Program-made: the position numbers and the translations under genes
In this document: positions 9,558-21,291 of the stretch, one piece after another
Layout: each line of letters opens with the position of its first letter
Numbering within the stretch: position 1 is the first letter of the stretch
The notes under the pieces: generated by a model
The model's input: the letters and a program-made list of their open reading frames with translations, nothing else
Told to the model about the DNA's origin: nothing
Databases searched by the model: none
Source: Phytophthora quininea
Lineage: Eukaryota; Oomycota; Peronosporomycetes; Peronosporales; Peronosporaceae
Direction: 5' to 3'
DNA length: 64,000 nucleotides
NCBI GenBank assembly: GCA_011947345.1
Contig: JAAVTG010000559.1
Coordinates: 124,001-188,000, forward strand

Positions 9558-10470
9558 CTACACAATATTCTTCAACGACACTTTGTCGCCCGCCAGGAAC
9601 TTGTTGATGGCAGCAGTGCACTCGGCGTGCTTTTCGTGCTGCACAATATGCCCGCAGTCGTCAAAAAGCAGTACCTGCGGCTGCGCCTCCGTCGAGATTT
9701 TGCTTTGAAGGACTTCCAACGACGACACATCCAGCACTTTGTCCATTTTCCCCACATAACCAGAGTCTTGGCACGAATACTCGGCAGCAATTCCTCCAGC
9801 ACGGTCGGATTCCTGAGCGAATCGCCAGCAATCTTCTCCAACACTGGCAACTGTTTCTCTCGCTCGGACGCAATGATCGAGGCGATAGGTCTGGGGAGAC
9901 TGAATTTTCTCTGACTGAGCGCTTCGTTCATCTCGTTGACGTCGTCTGCTGTATGTGCGAGCAGCAAGTTGCGTCCGCTGTCTTCGAGCATTTTAAGCAA
10001 CGTGCTCTTCCTAGGCATCGAGATGCCAGCAGGACACACCATAGTCAACGTCTGGACCCGGTCCGGGTACAGTCCTGCATAGACCCCCGCCAGCATGCCG
10101 CCCATGGAGCAGCCTACCAGGTGGATCTTCTTGTCGGCAGGCACCTCCTTTCCAGGAACTCGTGCAGTCTTTGGGCCTGGCTGGGCATCGAGTAGTTGGC
10201 CAGCGCATCCACTGGCGTGGTGCGTCCTTGGCCTGGCAGGTCGGGGATCACGACCTTGAACTTCTTGTCCACGCCACGGGCGACCCGCACCCACGACTCT
10301 TTCATGGAGCTGAAGCCGTGCAGGAACACGACGACGTCCGCGTCCTTGTCGTCTCTGCCCGGACGCTCGATGTAGCTCCAATTGTACTTGTCGATCTCCG
10401 CGTTCTTCGCCGAGAAGCCCGAGAAGAAGCGGACCGTGTCCATCACGGACATGAGCACCGAGTTCCACAT
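9558..10470 (-). CDS. ABHD6-like alpha/beta hydrolase (monoacylglycerol lipase-type), paralog A
   Basis: About 304 aa from ATG 10470. Features in order: oxyanion-hole HG (FLHGFSSMKESW), PDLPGQGRTTP loop, nucleophile elbow LVGCSMGG (Ser at about residue 120) followed by AGVYAGLYP and a VCPAGIS strand, then LVMWGK, a catalytic Asp in MDKVLD, and His in FDDCGHIVQHEK. This is the ABHD6 pattern, so a membrane-associated monoacylglycerol or lysolipid hydrolase is likely. The hydrophobic N-terminus (VLMSVMDTVRFFSGF) may bind membrane. The frame shifts twice (near 10150 and 9747), the second at an A-run where one more A restores WGKMDKVLD. It lies 235 bp from its paralog, in tandem. Confidence 0.85.
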
Positions 10471-10494
10471 CGTTTAACGGTCTTCTTGCTGCTT

Positions 10495-10513
10495 GGGGAA
10501 ATTGTGCAATGAC
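10495..10513 (-). promoter_or_regulatory. Oomycete Inr+FPR core promoter of ABHD paralog A
   Basis: On the minus strand GTCATTGCACAATTTCCCC closely matches the oomycete initiator/FPR consensus (TCAYTYY-N-CAWTTYC), ending 25 bp before ATG 10470. Confidence 0.7.
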
Positions 10514-10705
10514 GTTCAACTGCTTGGAGATCGTCCTCAACTTTATTTTCGCCTATTTACAGATTACTACGCCATTTACCATCATTCCTTGTTTGACCAG
10601 GTCAGCAAGTTGCCTTTCATCGACTAAAACGGAGTTTTTCATAAATACATGGACACCTCGCCATTCGGTCCTGGCGGATGTGGTTAGCTACTAAAGACTA
10701 CCAAA

Positions 10706-11627
10706 CTAAAACGCTATGACGGACTCTTGCTCGGCGAGAGCGAACGAGAAGCTCAGCTCTTCGTCCGAGAGGAACTTGTTGATCACGTCGACGCACTCGT
10801 CGGGCTTGTCGCTCGGGATGAGATGACCGCACTGGTCCAGCACGAGCACGTCCTTGCGGGTGACGTTGAGCTTCTCGTCGACGACCTTGAGGCACGACAT
10901 GTCGAGCACCTCGTCCTGCTTGCCCCAGACCACCATCGTCTTGGCGCGGATGCACTCCAGCTCGTCTTCGAGGATGGTCGGGTGGGCCAACGTGTCCGCC
11001 ACCGCCTTCCGCAGCACAGCTCTCGACCGCCCGCGCTTGTTGATCGCAAGCGCTTTCAAAACACGCGGTGTGTGTAGAGTTGTCGATCGTTGATCGAACA
11101 CGCGAGTCGCCCAAATCGGTCGTCGAGATCTCCGTGGGGCTCGCCAGAGTGAACTTGCCCAGGTCTTCAATATCGCTGAGTGTGACGCTCATATTGGACA
11201 TCGAGATCCCCCACGGACACAGCAAAGTGAGCGACTTGACGCGGTTCGGATGCATCGCCGCGTAGACGCCAGCGATCGTGGCGCCCATGCAGGTGCCGAC
11301 GAGGTGCACCTTGTTGTTCGGATACAGCTCCGACTCGAAGAACTCGTGCAGTCGTCGCGCTTGTCTGTCCGCGGCAAAATTCATGTGCTCGTCGAGTGGG
11401 GTCGTCCTGCCGTGACCGGGCAGGTCGGGGATCACCACGTGGTAGTTCTTGGCGAGGCCGCTGGAGACGCGCACCCAGGCCTCTTTGGACGAGCCCAGGC
11501 CGTGCAGGAACACGACGATCTCTCGACTGTGCGAGTCGGCGGCGGGTCGCGTCAAGTAGCTCCATTGGAACTGGTCGACGCTGGCGGTTCTTGCTTCGAA
11601 GCCTTTGCCGTACCGCACCAGCTCCAT
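10706..11627 (-). CDS. ABHD6-like alpha/beta hydrolase, paralog B with Cys at the nucleophile position
   Basis: About 307 aa from ATG 11627, chosen to align with paralog A; the open frame further upstream has no family similarity. Shares FLHGLGSSKEAWVRV, PDLPGHGRTTP, AGVYAAMHP, VVWGKQDEVLD and LDQCGHLIPSDKP with paralog A and ABHD6. The elbow reads LVGTCMGA: residue 113 is Cys (TGC) where the family has Ser, a one-base change from AGC. Asp (VWGKQDEVLD) and His (QCGH) of the triad are kept. A Cys-His-Asp set occurs in dienelactone hydrolases, so it may still be catalytic, or it may be a non-hydrolytic lipid-binding paralog. The frame shifts once around 11050-11095. Confidence 0.83.
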
Positions 11628-12681
11628 CGTGTGCGGTCCAAGGTGCCGAGGACGCGAAGCAGACCCATGGTCGGAAGTGCGGGGTGCGTCGTTCGTGGTG
11701 AAACGAGATGTGACAAGCAGCTGTGGTTGGGTTGACAGGGTGAGTCGGTCGCTCACCTCCGCAGAGTCGGCTGTGCACCGGACGGTTTGGCAGCGCCCCT
11801 GGCCCTGGCCCAGACTCAAGCACAGTGTGTCCGACGGAGCTGATTGCGGAGTGGTGCCGTACAGCTCGCTCACGCTTTGTGCATCATCAGCAGCCAGGAT
11901 TTTCAGACTGCGCCGCGTTGAAGGCCTGCCATAGAGTTGCAACAATCGCGCAGTAGTTGATCGTGACGGTCGCAGCATTGACGATGACGGCGGACCATGA
12001 AATGAATGTATCTATGTATAACCTGAACACTGGGTATTGGTCTTTCTGTCCCATAGTCATTCCAAATGAGACGAGTTCAGATACAAGTTCAACTTTGCCA
12101 AAATAGGGGTCAATGCACAGGAAGGCCAGCACGAAAAGCTTCATGAGGATACTTTTAAATTCCCGGGCGGCTCACGGGTGCAGCAGCTTGGTCGTCTTGG
12201 GTTTCGCCTCCCGAAGAAAGACATTAGCAACCATCGGCTGTTGGAGCGGCGCCCATGTGAAATCGGGACATGGCAACCATGCGGCAGCCTCGAGATGGTG
12301 CGATTTAGTACCAGCGATTACTCCACTACCGCGCCAGGGAGCTTTCCCGGTCCGATGTTCACGGTGATTTCCCTGCGATTGGCTCTGGAGCGCCCTCGAC
12401 CGAAGTCACATGACGCCACCTCCTTCTCGATTGAACGTTTGATTAGCTCCAGCAAAGGGACATGTCAGTCATGAAGAGACCGCTGCTTGTGGTAAACATT
12501 GGAGCAGTGTCAGAAGATTGGAGCTCCTCGACGCCTTTACTGTGAGTGAACTTGCACAGGATACTGCGCCGGCAAACTACGTGTATGTTGTGGATTTTTA
12601 ATGACGGCTTCTCTTCTCTAGGAGAGCTGTGCGTGGTGATCTTGTCGACTACAATGTGATCCTCGTCCTCACTCTATCAGC
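11628..12681. other. Gene-free stretch upstream of ABHD paralog B
   Basis: About 1050 bp between the start of paralog B and the stop of the cathepsin-like gene, both on the minus strand. Small open frames exist on both strands (for example 11887-12144 minus, 12178-12474 plus) but have no recognisable domain, signal peptide or splice partner. Confidence 0.5.
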
Positions 12682-13987
12682 TCACGGGATCGAGCGGTAG
12701 ATGTAACGATGACCACGGAACTTGAGCACCAGCACGGCGGCCAGCACAGCGCACACACAGCCCGTCACGAAGAACACCACAGCACACCCGACAAATGAGC
12801 CGTCGTCGCGCTGAGGCGCAGTGGCTAGCGTTCTCTCTTGCTCCTCAGCCGTATCGTCCTCTTTTGCCCAGGAAAAGAAATCCGGCAGGTTGTCATTGCT
12901 CGTAATGTCCTCGGATGTGTCCTTGATCCGGTTCTCGCCGTCTTGGAACGGGACGATGCCGAAGATCGACCCGCCGTACGTGAGCTTCTCCTCCCACACG
13001 AGCTCTTCCTCGCTGATGTCGGGCTCCATGAAGGCGCAGTCGGCCTCAATGCCGAGGTTGTTCTTACCACGTATGATTTTGAAGAAGCCGTTCATGCCCC
13101 AGTACGTGCCCCACGAGTTGCGGACGTGCCAGTACTTGACGCCGTTCTCCTCCCCCAGCCGACCACTTCCACGTCGTGGTCCAGCTCCATGAAGCCCGTC
13201 GTGTCGTTCAGGATGCCGCCCTTGTACTCGTACGTGAACTCGTCACTGCAGGCAATGCCGCATGTGATGGGTCCTCCCTTCTTGATCTCCTTCATCATGG
13301 CGAGCTCGCCAGCCAGATGACCGTGAGTCTTGGCTCGATAGCGCACCATCTTAGTGACGGGAAACACTGCGGGACCTTCTTGCTCTCGGGCGTGTACATG
13401 CAGCTAAACACAAATGTCAGCCCTCGAGAACTCCTATCACCCTAAAAGAACGACGTACTTCATGCAATATCCGTGCGGAGGACACGTGCCACTGGTCTTT
13501 GGGAACTTGGTGTGGTCCGTAGCATTGTACGGCAGGCAGGACTCGTCTGGAAGACCGTACAGTCTCATGAACTCGTACACATCGACGGCTTCTCCACCGT
13601 CGCAGCCGAAGCTGAGGCCGTGGCCTGGCGCGCAGTTGAGGAAGCTCTGGCGACCGAGCATCACGTCCGCTCCCTTGTAGTTGCGGCGGGTGTTGGCGAT
13701 CTTGATACGGTCCTGGGCACTCGACATGGCGCCGTGCGCGTAGCAGGAGCCGCAGTACTGCGGGATGTGCTGGTTCCAGGACGGCACGCAGAAGCCGCGC
13801 TCGCACCAGTCAAAGTGCTGGGGAGCGTCTCAATTTCTTGCTTATCCTCCAGCGTTGTCACCCGCAGCGGGTGCAGCTTTGGATGCAGATGCTCGCGGCC
13901 TTTCATGGTCCGCTTGCAGCGACATCCGTCCTGCTCTGCGTTCGAGACAGAGACCAGCGCCAAGAGCACCAAGACGATGGTCAACAT
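12682..13987 (-). CDS. Cathepsin Z/X-like papain-family cysteine protease with C-terminal membrane anchor
   Basis: From ATG 13987: signal peptide ([17 protein letters not shown]), a short propeptide-like region, then the mature enzyme. It has [18 protein letters not shown] (catalytic Cys; the [11 protein letters not shown] string is diagnostic for cathepsin Z), [10 protein letters not shown], the active-site His in [11 protein letters not shown], Asn in RNSWGTYWG, and NNLGIEADC. An acidic stretch is followed by a transmembrane helix ([20 protein letters not shown]) and a short basic tail, so the protease is type I membrane-anchored in the secretory pathway, vacuole or cell surface. Intron on the minus strand at about 13397-13453 (GTACGT...TTTAG). 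Frame breaks near 13830 (C run), 13373 (C run) and 13152 (G run) are each repaired by one base and restore family sequence. Confidence 0.88.
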
Positions 13988-14195
13988 GGTTCCTCCTCTA
14001 CAGCGAATTCGGAAATGGACTCGATCTTTTGGCTGCTTGTGGATCGCGACTTTGGTTGGCTGCCGACGCTTTGGAATCAGGTAACGGACAGCGAAAGGGT
14101 GCGACGAAAAGTATCTTTTGTTGGCAACTTCAACGACGGCAACTTTCAGTTGCACGTAACGGCGGTATTCGCTGGAAATAGTTCATTTCGGTACG
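13988..14195. promoter_or_regulatory. Shared divergent promoter: cathepsin (minus) and coiled-coil gene (plus)
   Basis: 208 bp between two start codons. Minus strand: TCCATTTCCGAATTCGC (about 14002-14020), an Inr+FPR match 15-35 bp before the cathepsin ATG. Plus strand: TTCATTTCG at 14182-14190, directly before ATG 14196. Confidence 0.6.
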
Positions 14196-14839
14196 ATGGA
14201 CGCTGCGCAGAGCAACGAGTTCCATCGACGCATTGCATACGCTCGAGATGAAGCCAAGGGCTTGGAGAACCAGCTACAAGCCACCAAAGACGACATCGCG
14301 ACGACGATGGCCGCGCAGGAGGAGCTGACGGTGGCAGCGTGTGCGATTCAACTGCGTCGACAAGAGCTCGAGAGAGACGAGGCGGCGCTCGCAGCGTCCG
14401 AGAGACTCGCTGTGCAGAACAAAGTGCTGGCGGAGAAGCGGCTGATGGAAGTGGGCGGCTACGAATGCGTCGTCCGTGTGCTGCGCAAGGCCCTGCAGAA
14501 GGCCAAGCTGGAGATCCTCGACACGGAAGGTCGGTCTTTGTATTGCCATCAGTATTCCTTTTGACTATCTAACTACTCTTTGCTGTAGACGAAGCTAGAG
14601 CTCTTCGAATTGAGGAGCTGGAACTGCGGGGCGAGATCTTGAACCTGACGGCAAGTCTGAGGACGACGCAGCAGAACGTCGCTCGCCTGCAGCAAGAATG
14701 CGCCGCCGCGGCCACGCGCAAGCGAGAAACGGACGACAAACTGCGGCAGCTCTCGCAGTTCCTCACCCAAGCTCTCAACTCACCCGCAAGCAGCGACAGC
14801 TTATCCATACGGCCAGCATCGCCAACATCGACGCTATAA
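14196..14839 (+). CDS. Small coiled-coil protein of unknown function
   Basis: 194 aa from two exons, 14196-14529 and 14589-14839, with a 59-bp intron (GTCGGT...CTGTAG). Almost the whole chain is predicted coiled coil by inspection: heptad-rich segments such as RRQELERDEAALAASERLA and LRIEELELRGEILNLTASL, then RLQQECAAAATRKRETDDK. The C-terminus is Ser/Pro-rich. No catalytic motif or signal peptide. It could be a cytoskeletal, kinetochore or vesicle-tether component; I cannot assign it. It shares a short divergent promoter with the cathepsin-like gene. Confidence 0.7.
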
Positions 14840-15011
14840 TCACGTTGATGAGATCATTTACCATCGATTCCATACAAACGCCAATACATTTCTCATCACT
14901 TGGTTTTGTATGCTAAACTCAATTTGGTCCAGATCTTTAGTGTCCATTCCTGTTCCTGCATCGAGACAGCCAAAGACTTTCCTTTGATTCCGTTAGAAGC
15001 CACCAACCAGC

Positions 15012-16124
15012 ATGGACAAGTACCGCCGCATGGACAAGCCTCGTCGAGAAGAGCAGGCCGCGCCAGTGGAGCCCAACGAGATCCGCATCACGCAGCAGGG
15101 CAAAGTGCGCAGCTACATTTCCTACGCCAACGGACTCTTCGCGGTACGCTGTCAATTCGCTAATCTTTCCCAAAGAAACAACATCACATCACTTAACATT
15201 ATTATTATTATAAAAATTATTGCAGGAGAAGGGCGAGCGCAGCGTGGTGCTGAAGGCCATGGGCAACGCCATCAGCAAGGCCGTGACGGTGGCCGAGATC
15301 CTCAAGCACCGGGTGGCCAATCTGCACCAAATCACGCGCATCTCGTCCATCGAGACGGTGGACGTCTACGAGCCGCTGGAAGAAGGACTGGACCGCATCG
15401 AGACGACGCGCCACATCCCCGGGATCTCCATTCAGTTGTCTCTGGATGAGCTGAATCGAGATGATCGTGGATATCAAAGTCCCATTCCGGCAGAGCAAGT
15501 CACAGCCACATCGCTGCCGTACCATGACGGACGGGAGTTTAGGAAGACGCGAGGGCATGGTCGACGTGGTGGGAAAAACAGTGACTATAGTGCTGCACCG
15601 CCGGCTGCAGCAGAAGTAGAAGTTGTGGAGGAAACGGACATGAGGCAGCAAAATGGCGCAGACAGTGATCAACAAGCTGCTGGAGAAGATGGAGGCAGCA
15701 CTCCGACGACGCGTGGCAAACGTGGAAAGGACGAGGACGCGGTCGGATTAACAGCAATGGCAAAGGCAGAAAACCGCGAGGAAAAACTCCTGCTGACGCA
15801 GAGGATGCCAATGGCAATGTCGCTGACACTGAGGCTAGTGCAGCTCAGCAGGTAGAAAGTGAAGCGACTGTCGCGTTAACGAGCAAGAAATCGGGTCGAC
15901 GCAAGTCAGCGAAGAAGGAAGAGACGAGCACTGACAGCAACGGTGACGAGACCCAGAAAACGGAAGATCGCTGCCCCAATGCACGCGAGGTGAACGGTCG
16001 AGGTGGGCGAGGGCGACATGGCGGTCGTGGCCGTGGACGTGGTCGGGGACGCGGTCGTGGAGGACGTGGCGATGGCAACGGTCGCGATAGTACTCCTCCA
16101 GCCCCTGCGACTGCGGCTGAGTAG
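15012..16124 (+). CDS. Alba-domain RNA/DNA-binding protein with C-terminal RGG tail
   Basis: Exons 15012-15143 and 15226-16124 (82-bp intron, GTACGC...TTGCAG). Residues about 20-110 form an Alba fold (NEIRITQQGKVRSYISYANG ... VVLKAMGNAISKAVTVAEIL ... YEPLEEG), the Rpp25/Alba-like type found in RNase P/MRP subunits and in plant and protist Alba proteins that bind mRNA. The tail is acidic and Lys-rich and ends in an RGG/RG box (GRGRGRGRGRGRGG). The frame changes near 15726; one extra A in the GGAAAGG run joins RGK to GRGRGRI and gives a continuous basic/RGG tail to the TAG at 16122. A role in translational control or RNA processing is inferred. Confidence 0.85.
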
Positions 16125-16597
16125 CCGTCTCGTTGATTCGCCTTGAGTGGCTTGGTGTCGGTGAGTTGGAAATTCGTGTTGCCGGAGAGAAGTGGCGTGG
16201 GCATGCTAGTGGGGCAGACTTGCGACTGCGGTGAGCAGAAAGCGAAAGCACAAACAGACAAGCAGAATGACAACGAATGACACGTTGTTGTTGCATTAGT
16301 TCGTGTGATCATAACTAGGGAAACTTAGGTATGAATCACGTATTGTATTGCACGACGAAAGGTCCAACCAGGCCAAACTAATACTATACTTCGTGTTCGG
16401 AATCCAGCCAGCCAGCCGCCGTGTATGTGCGAGAATGGACTGCCAAAATGCACGCACGCGTCAAACGAAGGAGGCTGGTAGATGCCTCCCAATCAGCAGA
16501 ACAGCGTGTACAGCCAACCGTGACGTGGTCTTTCTCGGTCCATCTACCGAAAGGAAACTACAGCAAGAGTGCACGGCTCCTTGTAGCCCTCACTCTT
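16125..16597. other. Convergent 3' region between the Alba and eIF3c genes
   Basis: 473 bp where two genes end towards each other. No gene or repeat recognised; presumably two 3' UTRs. Confidence 0.5.
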
Positions 16598-19521
16598 CTA
16601 CTGGCGCTGCTGTCGAGGGCCACGACCGCCGCCACTGCCGCCGCCACGACGAGGTCTGAAGCCTCCGCGGCCACTCTGGTTTTCTCCGCGACGGCCACCA
16701 CCAGCGCTGAAGCCAATACGGCCGCCGCCACCACGACGACCTTCGCCACCTCCACGGCGGTTGTTCCACTCCTCCTTGCCCGTGCCCGAGCGGAGGTCCA
16801 TCATGCGCTCGTTGTTCTCCACAATCTGCGAAAGCTTGTCCGAGTACTGCACAGCCAGAGTCTGCAGAGACGACCGCTCCGTCTTGTACAGCACGATGGC
16901 CTGCGAGGACTGATCCCACGCACCCTGTAGCTCCTCGTTGATCATCATCTTGGACACTACACTGTGCACGGTCTTCTCGTCCAGCTCAAACGTCTCCATG
17001 AGGCGAGCCAGGCTCACCGAGTCATACTCAGCACTGAAAGCAAGCAGGTAGGTCCGCAGAGCCTCCACCTGAATCTTGTGCTGGACCATCGACTTGACAC
17101 GCTGGCTAACGTTGGCGCCAGGGAACAGATCCCACACAGGCAGGCCGACCAGCAACTCCGCGCTCTTGCGCCACGAGCCCTGGGCAAGCAGCTTTGCAGC
17201 GGCAACCACGTGGTCGCGCGGGTTCTCAGGAGGACCCTCGAACACCAGACGCTCGTGGAACTCGAGCAGTTTGCGGAAGGCCTTGGACACCATGCGCTTC
17301 CGGTCCGAAAGACGCGAGTTCACCATGTTCGGCACCTCCAGCAGCATCGCGCTCACGAGGTGGCAAGTCTCCAGGAGGTCCAGGTTAATGTGCATGTGGT
17401 ATGGCACCTGGCGACGACGCTCCAGGCGTTCCTGCTCGAGGTCGCGCTCGCCGTACCGGAAGGACTGCAGGCCCTGGGCAAGCAGCTCCTTCGTGCGCGA
17501 GCCTGTGCAGATCTCGGAAAGACAAGCGTGTGCCTCCCAGATCAAACCGCAACGGAAGGCGCACAGACCAAGCTGAGCCATCATGCGGTTGAACAGAATC
17601 TGCGTCGGGATGTCGGCGTCCGTGATGTTGTCCTGAATGTGCGACATCAGAAGCAGGTCGCGGGCCTCGTGGAAGCGGTCGTGCAGCGAGTGGTGGTAGA
17701 TACGGCACAGCATAGCGCGCGTTTTAGCGCGGATATCGCCGTGCTGGAACACGAAGCGGCACACCTCACGGAGCTGCTTCTCAGCATCGACAGGCTTTAC
17801 GTCCACGCTCGGCTGTCCCATGACGGAGCCGGGGTGTGTCGTGGAGACATCAAACTCCTCAGCAGGAACAGCGTTGGTGCTGGTGCACGCAGGGTGGAGG
17901 AACACCGGGTCACCGAACTTCGCGCGCTTAGCCTGAGCCTCAAACAGAGCGGAAGCGACGGTGTCGTGCTTGTAGTAGATCAGCTCGGCACGCACCAGCG
18001 CCATGGTGGCAGCGCGCTGGTATTCCTTCTTACGGGCACAGAAGGTCTGCACACGTTCCGCAACCTCGATCAGCAGGTTCTCGTCGTACAGGCGAGCAAC
18101 ATACTCGCTCGTGTGTGGGTCGGTCTGCTGCAAACTCTTCGTGTACTCCTCCGAGAGGCGCTCCACGAAGGCAGCAAGGTCGCCGGAGACCTTGATCGTC
18201 CCCTTCTTGCCGGCCTGGGGCAGCGTATCCACAAAGTTGAGGTCCTCTTCGGCTTCCTCAGCAGCAGCGGCCGCGATTTGAGCAGCCGTAACGTTCTCAC
18301 GACCAGCGCGCAGAATGTCAGCCTGGTCCTCCGATGTGAGCGGGACCAGCGAAAAGTCGGGGTTCTTCTCCAGCAGAGTGAGGATAGAGGACAAGTCCGA
18401 CTGCACCAGCTTCCAGTGGCGCGCCGACATGACGCGGTCAATCTTGGAGGACGTGTCGAACAGCGACGTACCCACGAGGTACATGGTGGCGACCACCTGA
18501 CGGGCAGGACCCAAACGACGAGCGTAGTTGGCCAGCTTACGCAGCAGACTGAGCTGCTCCGACAGGTCGACGCCCTTCTTACCACGCATGGCAATCACTT
18601 CCTTAATGCGGCGGTCGAACTGGCTGGGGGTGAGCTTCAGCTCTTCCTCCACAGCCACCTTCTTGATTTCCGCGTCCGAACCGCGACGCGTCTCGCGCTG
18701 CTTGACGACCTTGGGACCCTTGACCTTCTTGGCCTTGGTGACCACCGGCGTCTGCTTGAGCCAGCGAGCACGGCCCTTAGGCATGTTGTCGTCGTCCTCC
18801 GAAGACGACGACGAAGAGCTGGAGGCGCTCGGCCATGAGCCATCATCGCTGGATTCCCCATCGTCGTCCGACTTGTCCGAGTCCGAATCCTCTTCAGATT
18901 CCGAGTCGGAGGCGCCGCTGTTGTCCTCTGAGCTCTCCGACTCGCTCTCAGAAGCGCTCTCCCCGCTAGAGCTCTCCTCGGACGAGTTCTCAGAGGAACT
19001 CTCCGACTCTTCATCGCTGGACTCGACCGGGTTAGCCCGGAAGTCGTCGACCTGCTTGCGGATGGGCTCGAGTTGCTTCTTGATCTTTCCCTTCATACGG
19101 ATCAGCGCCTTGCTGTTCTCCTTGCTCATCTTCTTTGCTCAGCCTTGTTCTTGACCTTCTCCAGCAGTAGGTCCTCCAGCGCCACCATTGTGCGCAGGTA
19201 GAAGGTCGGCACGCCGCTGATGGTCTTCTTGGCACGCTCGAGCTGCTTGGCCAGCTCATCGAACTCGGTCTGGATCTGCGACCAGTCGTTGATCTTCATG
19301 TGGTTCCGGATGCCCGCGCAGTTGCGCTCCATGTTCTCCAGCGCCTTGTCCTTGGCGCTCTTGACCACGCGCACCTCCTCGTCGCTGTCCGAGTCTGACT
19401 GCACGGCCCAGCGCGAGGCAGCGCGCTGCGCCTGCTGCTGCGACGTCTCCACGTCCGACACGTCCGACACATCGCTCTCCTCCTCGGAGGAAGAGCCTCC
19501 GGCCCAGAACCGACTCGCCAT
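16598..19521 (-). CDS. Eukaryotic translation initiation factor 3 subunit C (eIF3c)
   Basis: About 974 aa from ATG 19521 (MASRFWAGGSSSEEES). It has the acidic Ser-rich N-terminus, the conserved KINDWSQIQTEFDELAKQ and FYLRTMVALEDLL segments, a second acidic Ser/Asp tract, the long helical eIF3c_N region (FVDTLPQAGKKGTIKVSGDL, and AELIYYKHD), and a C-terminal PCI domain (MLLEVPNM through LARLMETFELDEKTVHSVVSK). The very C-terminus is RGG-rich, as in other eukaryotic eIF3c proteins. It is a core subunit of the 40S-binding eIF3 complex in the cytosol. The single frame break near 19136 is an A run: one extra A joins KAEQKKM to SKENSKALIRMKGK. An initiator lies about 50 bp upstream. Confidence 0.95.
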
Positions 19522-19569
19522 GGCTGCTCTCAACTGCTGCTAAACCTTGGCCGGGCGGATGATACTCCC

Positions 19570-19578
19570 GAAAATGAA
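19570..19578 (-). promoter_or_regulatory. Initiator of the eIF3c gene
   Basis: TTCATTTTC on the minus strand, about 50 bp before ATG 19521, matches the oomycete Inr (TCAYTYY). Confidence 0.55.
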
Positions 19579-19723
19579 CCGCAGCCACCCAAGCGAAAAG
19601 ATATGAAGTATGAAGATGGATAGGTTACAAGATGGCTACAGTTCGGAGAAATGGCTACAGCAAGAGCAAGTTGAAGTGGTCGTTGTTGTTTTGGTCTCTA
19701 CTGACCAAGTTCTAGAGCTACTG

Positions 19724-21291
19724 CTAGTCCGACTCGGGCGAAAACGGCTCCGTATGCGGGGCGTTTCCTGGAGATCGGAGGAACGTCACGCCGAGTGTGG
19801 GCGTATCCATCAGAGACGAATAGGTCTCGCGCTCGCCGTGGTCGTGGACGACGCCGCTCTCGAGCGCCATCTCGGCGCGACGCTTCTCTTCTCGATGATG
19901 CTCGTACTTGCGCAGATACGACGTCAGCGGGAATAGAGCCAAACAGGCCACCAATGCCAAGCTGTTCATCACCGTCAGGTCACCACCGAAGAATGAATTC
20001 GAGAGATACACTGCCGGGTACTCGGTGAGGCTGATAACCGAGCCGATCGAGAAAACAATCCCCATGAGCGAGCCCAAGTTCTTGAGACCAAACGTCTTGG
20101 CAGTGAAAGCCGACATGATCGCGTACAAAAAGGCGCGGAATGCCGTAAAGATGAAGAACGCCAGGCATTGCAGCGGCAGACTCGGCACCAGCACCAGCAC
20201 GTTGTAGATCACCCCCAATACGTTCGTGAACAGCAACGCCTTGGACAATCCGCGAGTCTCCACGAGGTAGTCGATGGACGGCACGAACAGAAAACCCATG
20301 GGCAGTACGAAGCTGAAGATCTTGGTGTAAAGGTAGCCGTGCTCGCGGTCGCCGTAGTTCTCCAGCAGCTTGTTGGCAGTGCCAATGTAGATCGTCGCGC
20401 GCAGCACTTGCACCGCTGCGTACAGCACAATGTACGCAAACTCGAACGACTTCATCTGTTTGAAAATGGCAATGTCCACAAGCGGCATCGCTGCTGGGTC
20501 GTTCATTTGCGGTTTGGACGGCGTCCGCTTGGGCTTTGGCTGCCCCACCTCAACGCTGCCGTACACGCGGCTGTCGTTGGCTTTTCCGTTCGCCAGCAAT
20601 TGCTCGCGCTGCGGCGTCGATCCATTCGCCTTTGGTTTGCGGTGCAAACTCTTCTCGTTCAATCCCCACAGGAAGATCAGCACTAGATACACTGACGCCG
20701 CCACGACTGCGAGTCCCAGGAACAGTTCTCTGCGGGACCAGCCGAAGCGTTCGTGCAGTGAGTAGAGCACTAGGAAGATAACGCTGCTGCCGTCAAACAG
20801 ACAGCTGATGGCTGCAAGTATGGCGGTCTGGTAGCGCATGACCAGGAAGCTGGCCGGGTACGACGACATCATGGTGATGCAGCCCCGAACGCGATAAGAA
20901 CGTAGGCCGGCACGAACACATCGAAGCTCTGCGAGTCGGCGAGCGCCAGCAACGTCAAACCGGAGACCTCGATGATTGCAGCGACGGCGATGGTCACCCG
21001 CGGGCCTGCGCGATCCAGGAACATGCCCACGGGCAGGGCGCCGGCGTTCATGGCCACCGAGGCCACGGCGAAGACGAGGTTGAGTCGGTTCTCTTGGGCC
21101 ACGCACGTGGGGCGACTGGGGTCTTTGCAGAGCTCGTAGAACTGGCCTTCCTCCTGGAGCAGCAGCAGCAGCGGCGCCCAACCGAAGACCAATCCGGTCA
21201 GCAGCAAGTCGGAGGCCAAGACTGCCAATACGAGAGCGATGCGGCGTGGTGCAACGCGGCGCGTCCGCGGCGGAGACGAAGAGACCGCCAT
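19724..21291 (-). CDS. SLC43-like major facilitator transporter (amino acid transporter type)
   Basis: About 522 aa from ATG 21291 with roughly 12 hydrophobic helices. TM1 region LLLTGLVFGWAPLLLLLQEE, then FYELCKD, is the SLC43/LAT3-LAT4 signature (FGWxxLxxxxxxEGxFxxLC). GALPVGMFLDRAGPR is the MFS loop 2-3 motif. A long cytosolic loop (about residues 230-300) carries basic and Gln-rich sequence. The C-terminus is charged. Family members move large neutral amino acids across the plasma or organelle membrane. One frame break near 20883 lies in a GGGG run (GCGTTCGGGGCTGC) and one added G joins LIAFGGCITMM. Substrate is not predictable from sequence alone. Confidence 0.85.

Noticed and set aside
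11887..12144. 85-codon minus-strand frame with hydrophobic start
   Set aside because: MKLFVLAFLCIDPYFG only mimics a signal peptide; no conserved Cys or domain follows.
16964..18838. 624-codon open frame on the plus strand
   Set aside because: Antisense shadow of eIF3c, with no domain; GC-rich genes on the other strand often leave such frames.
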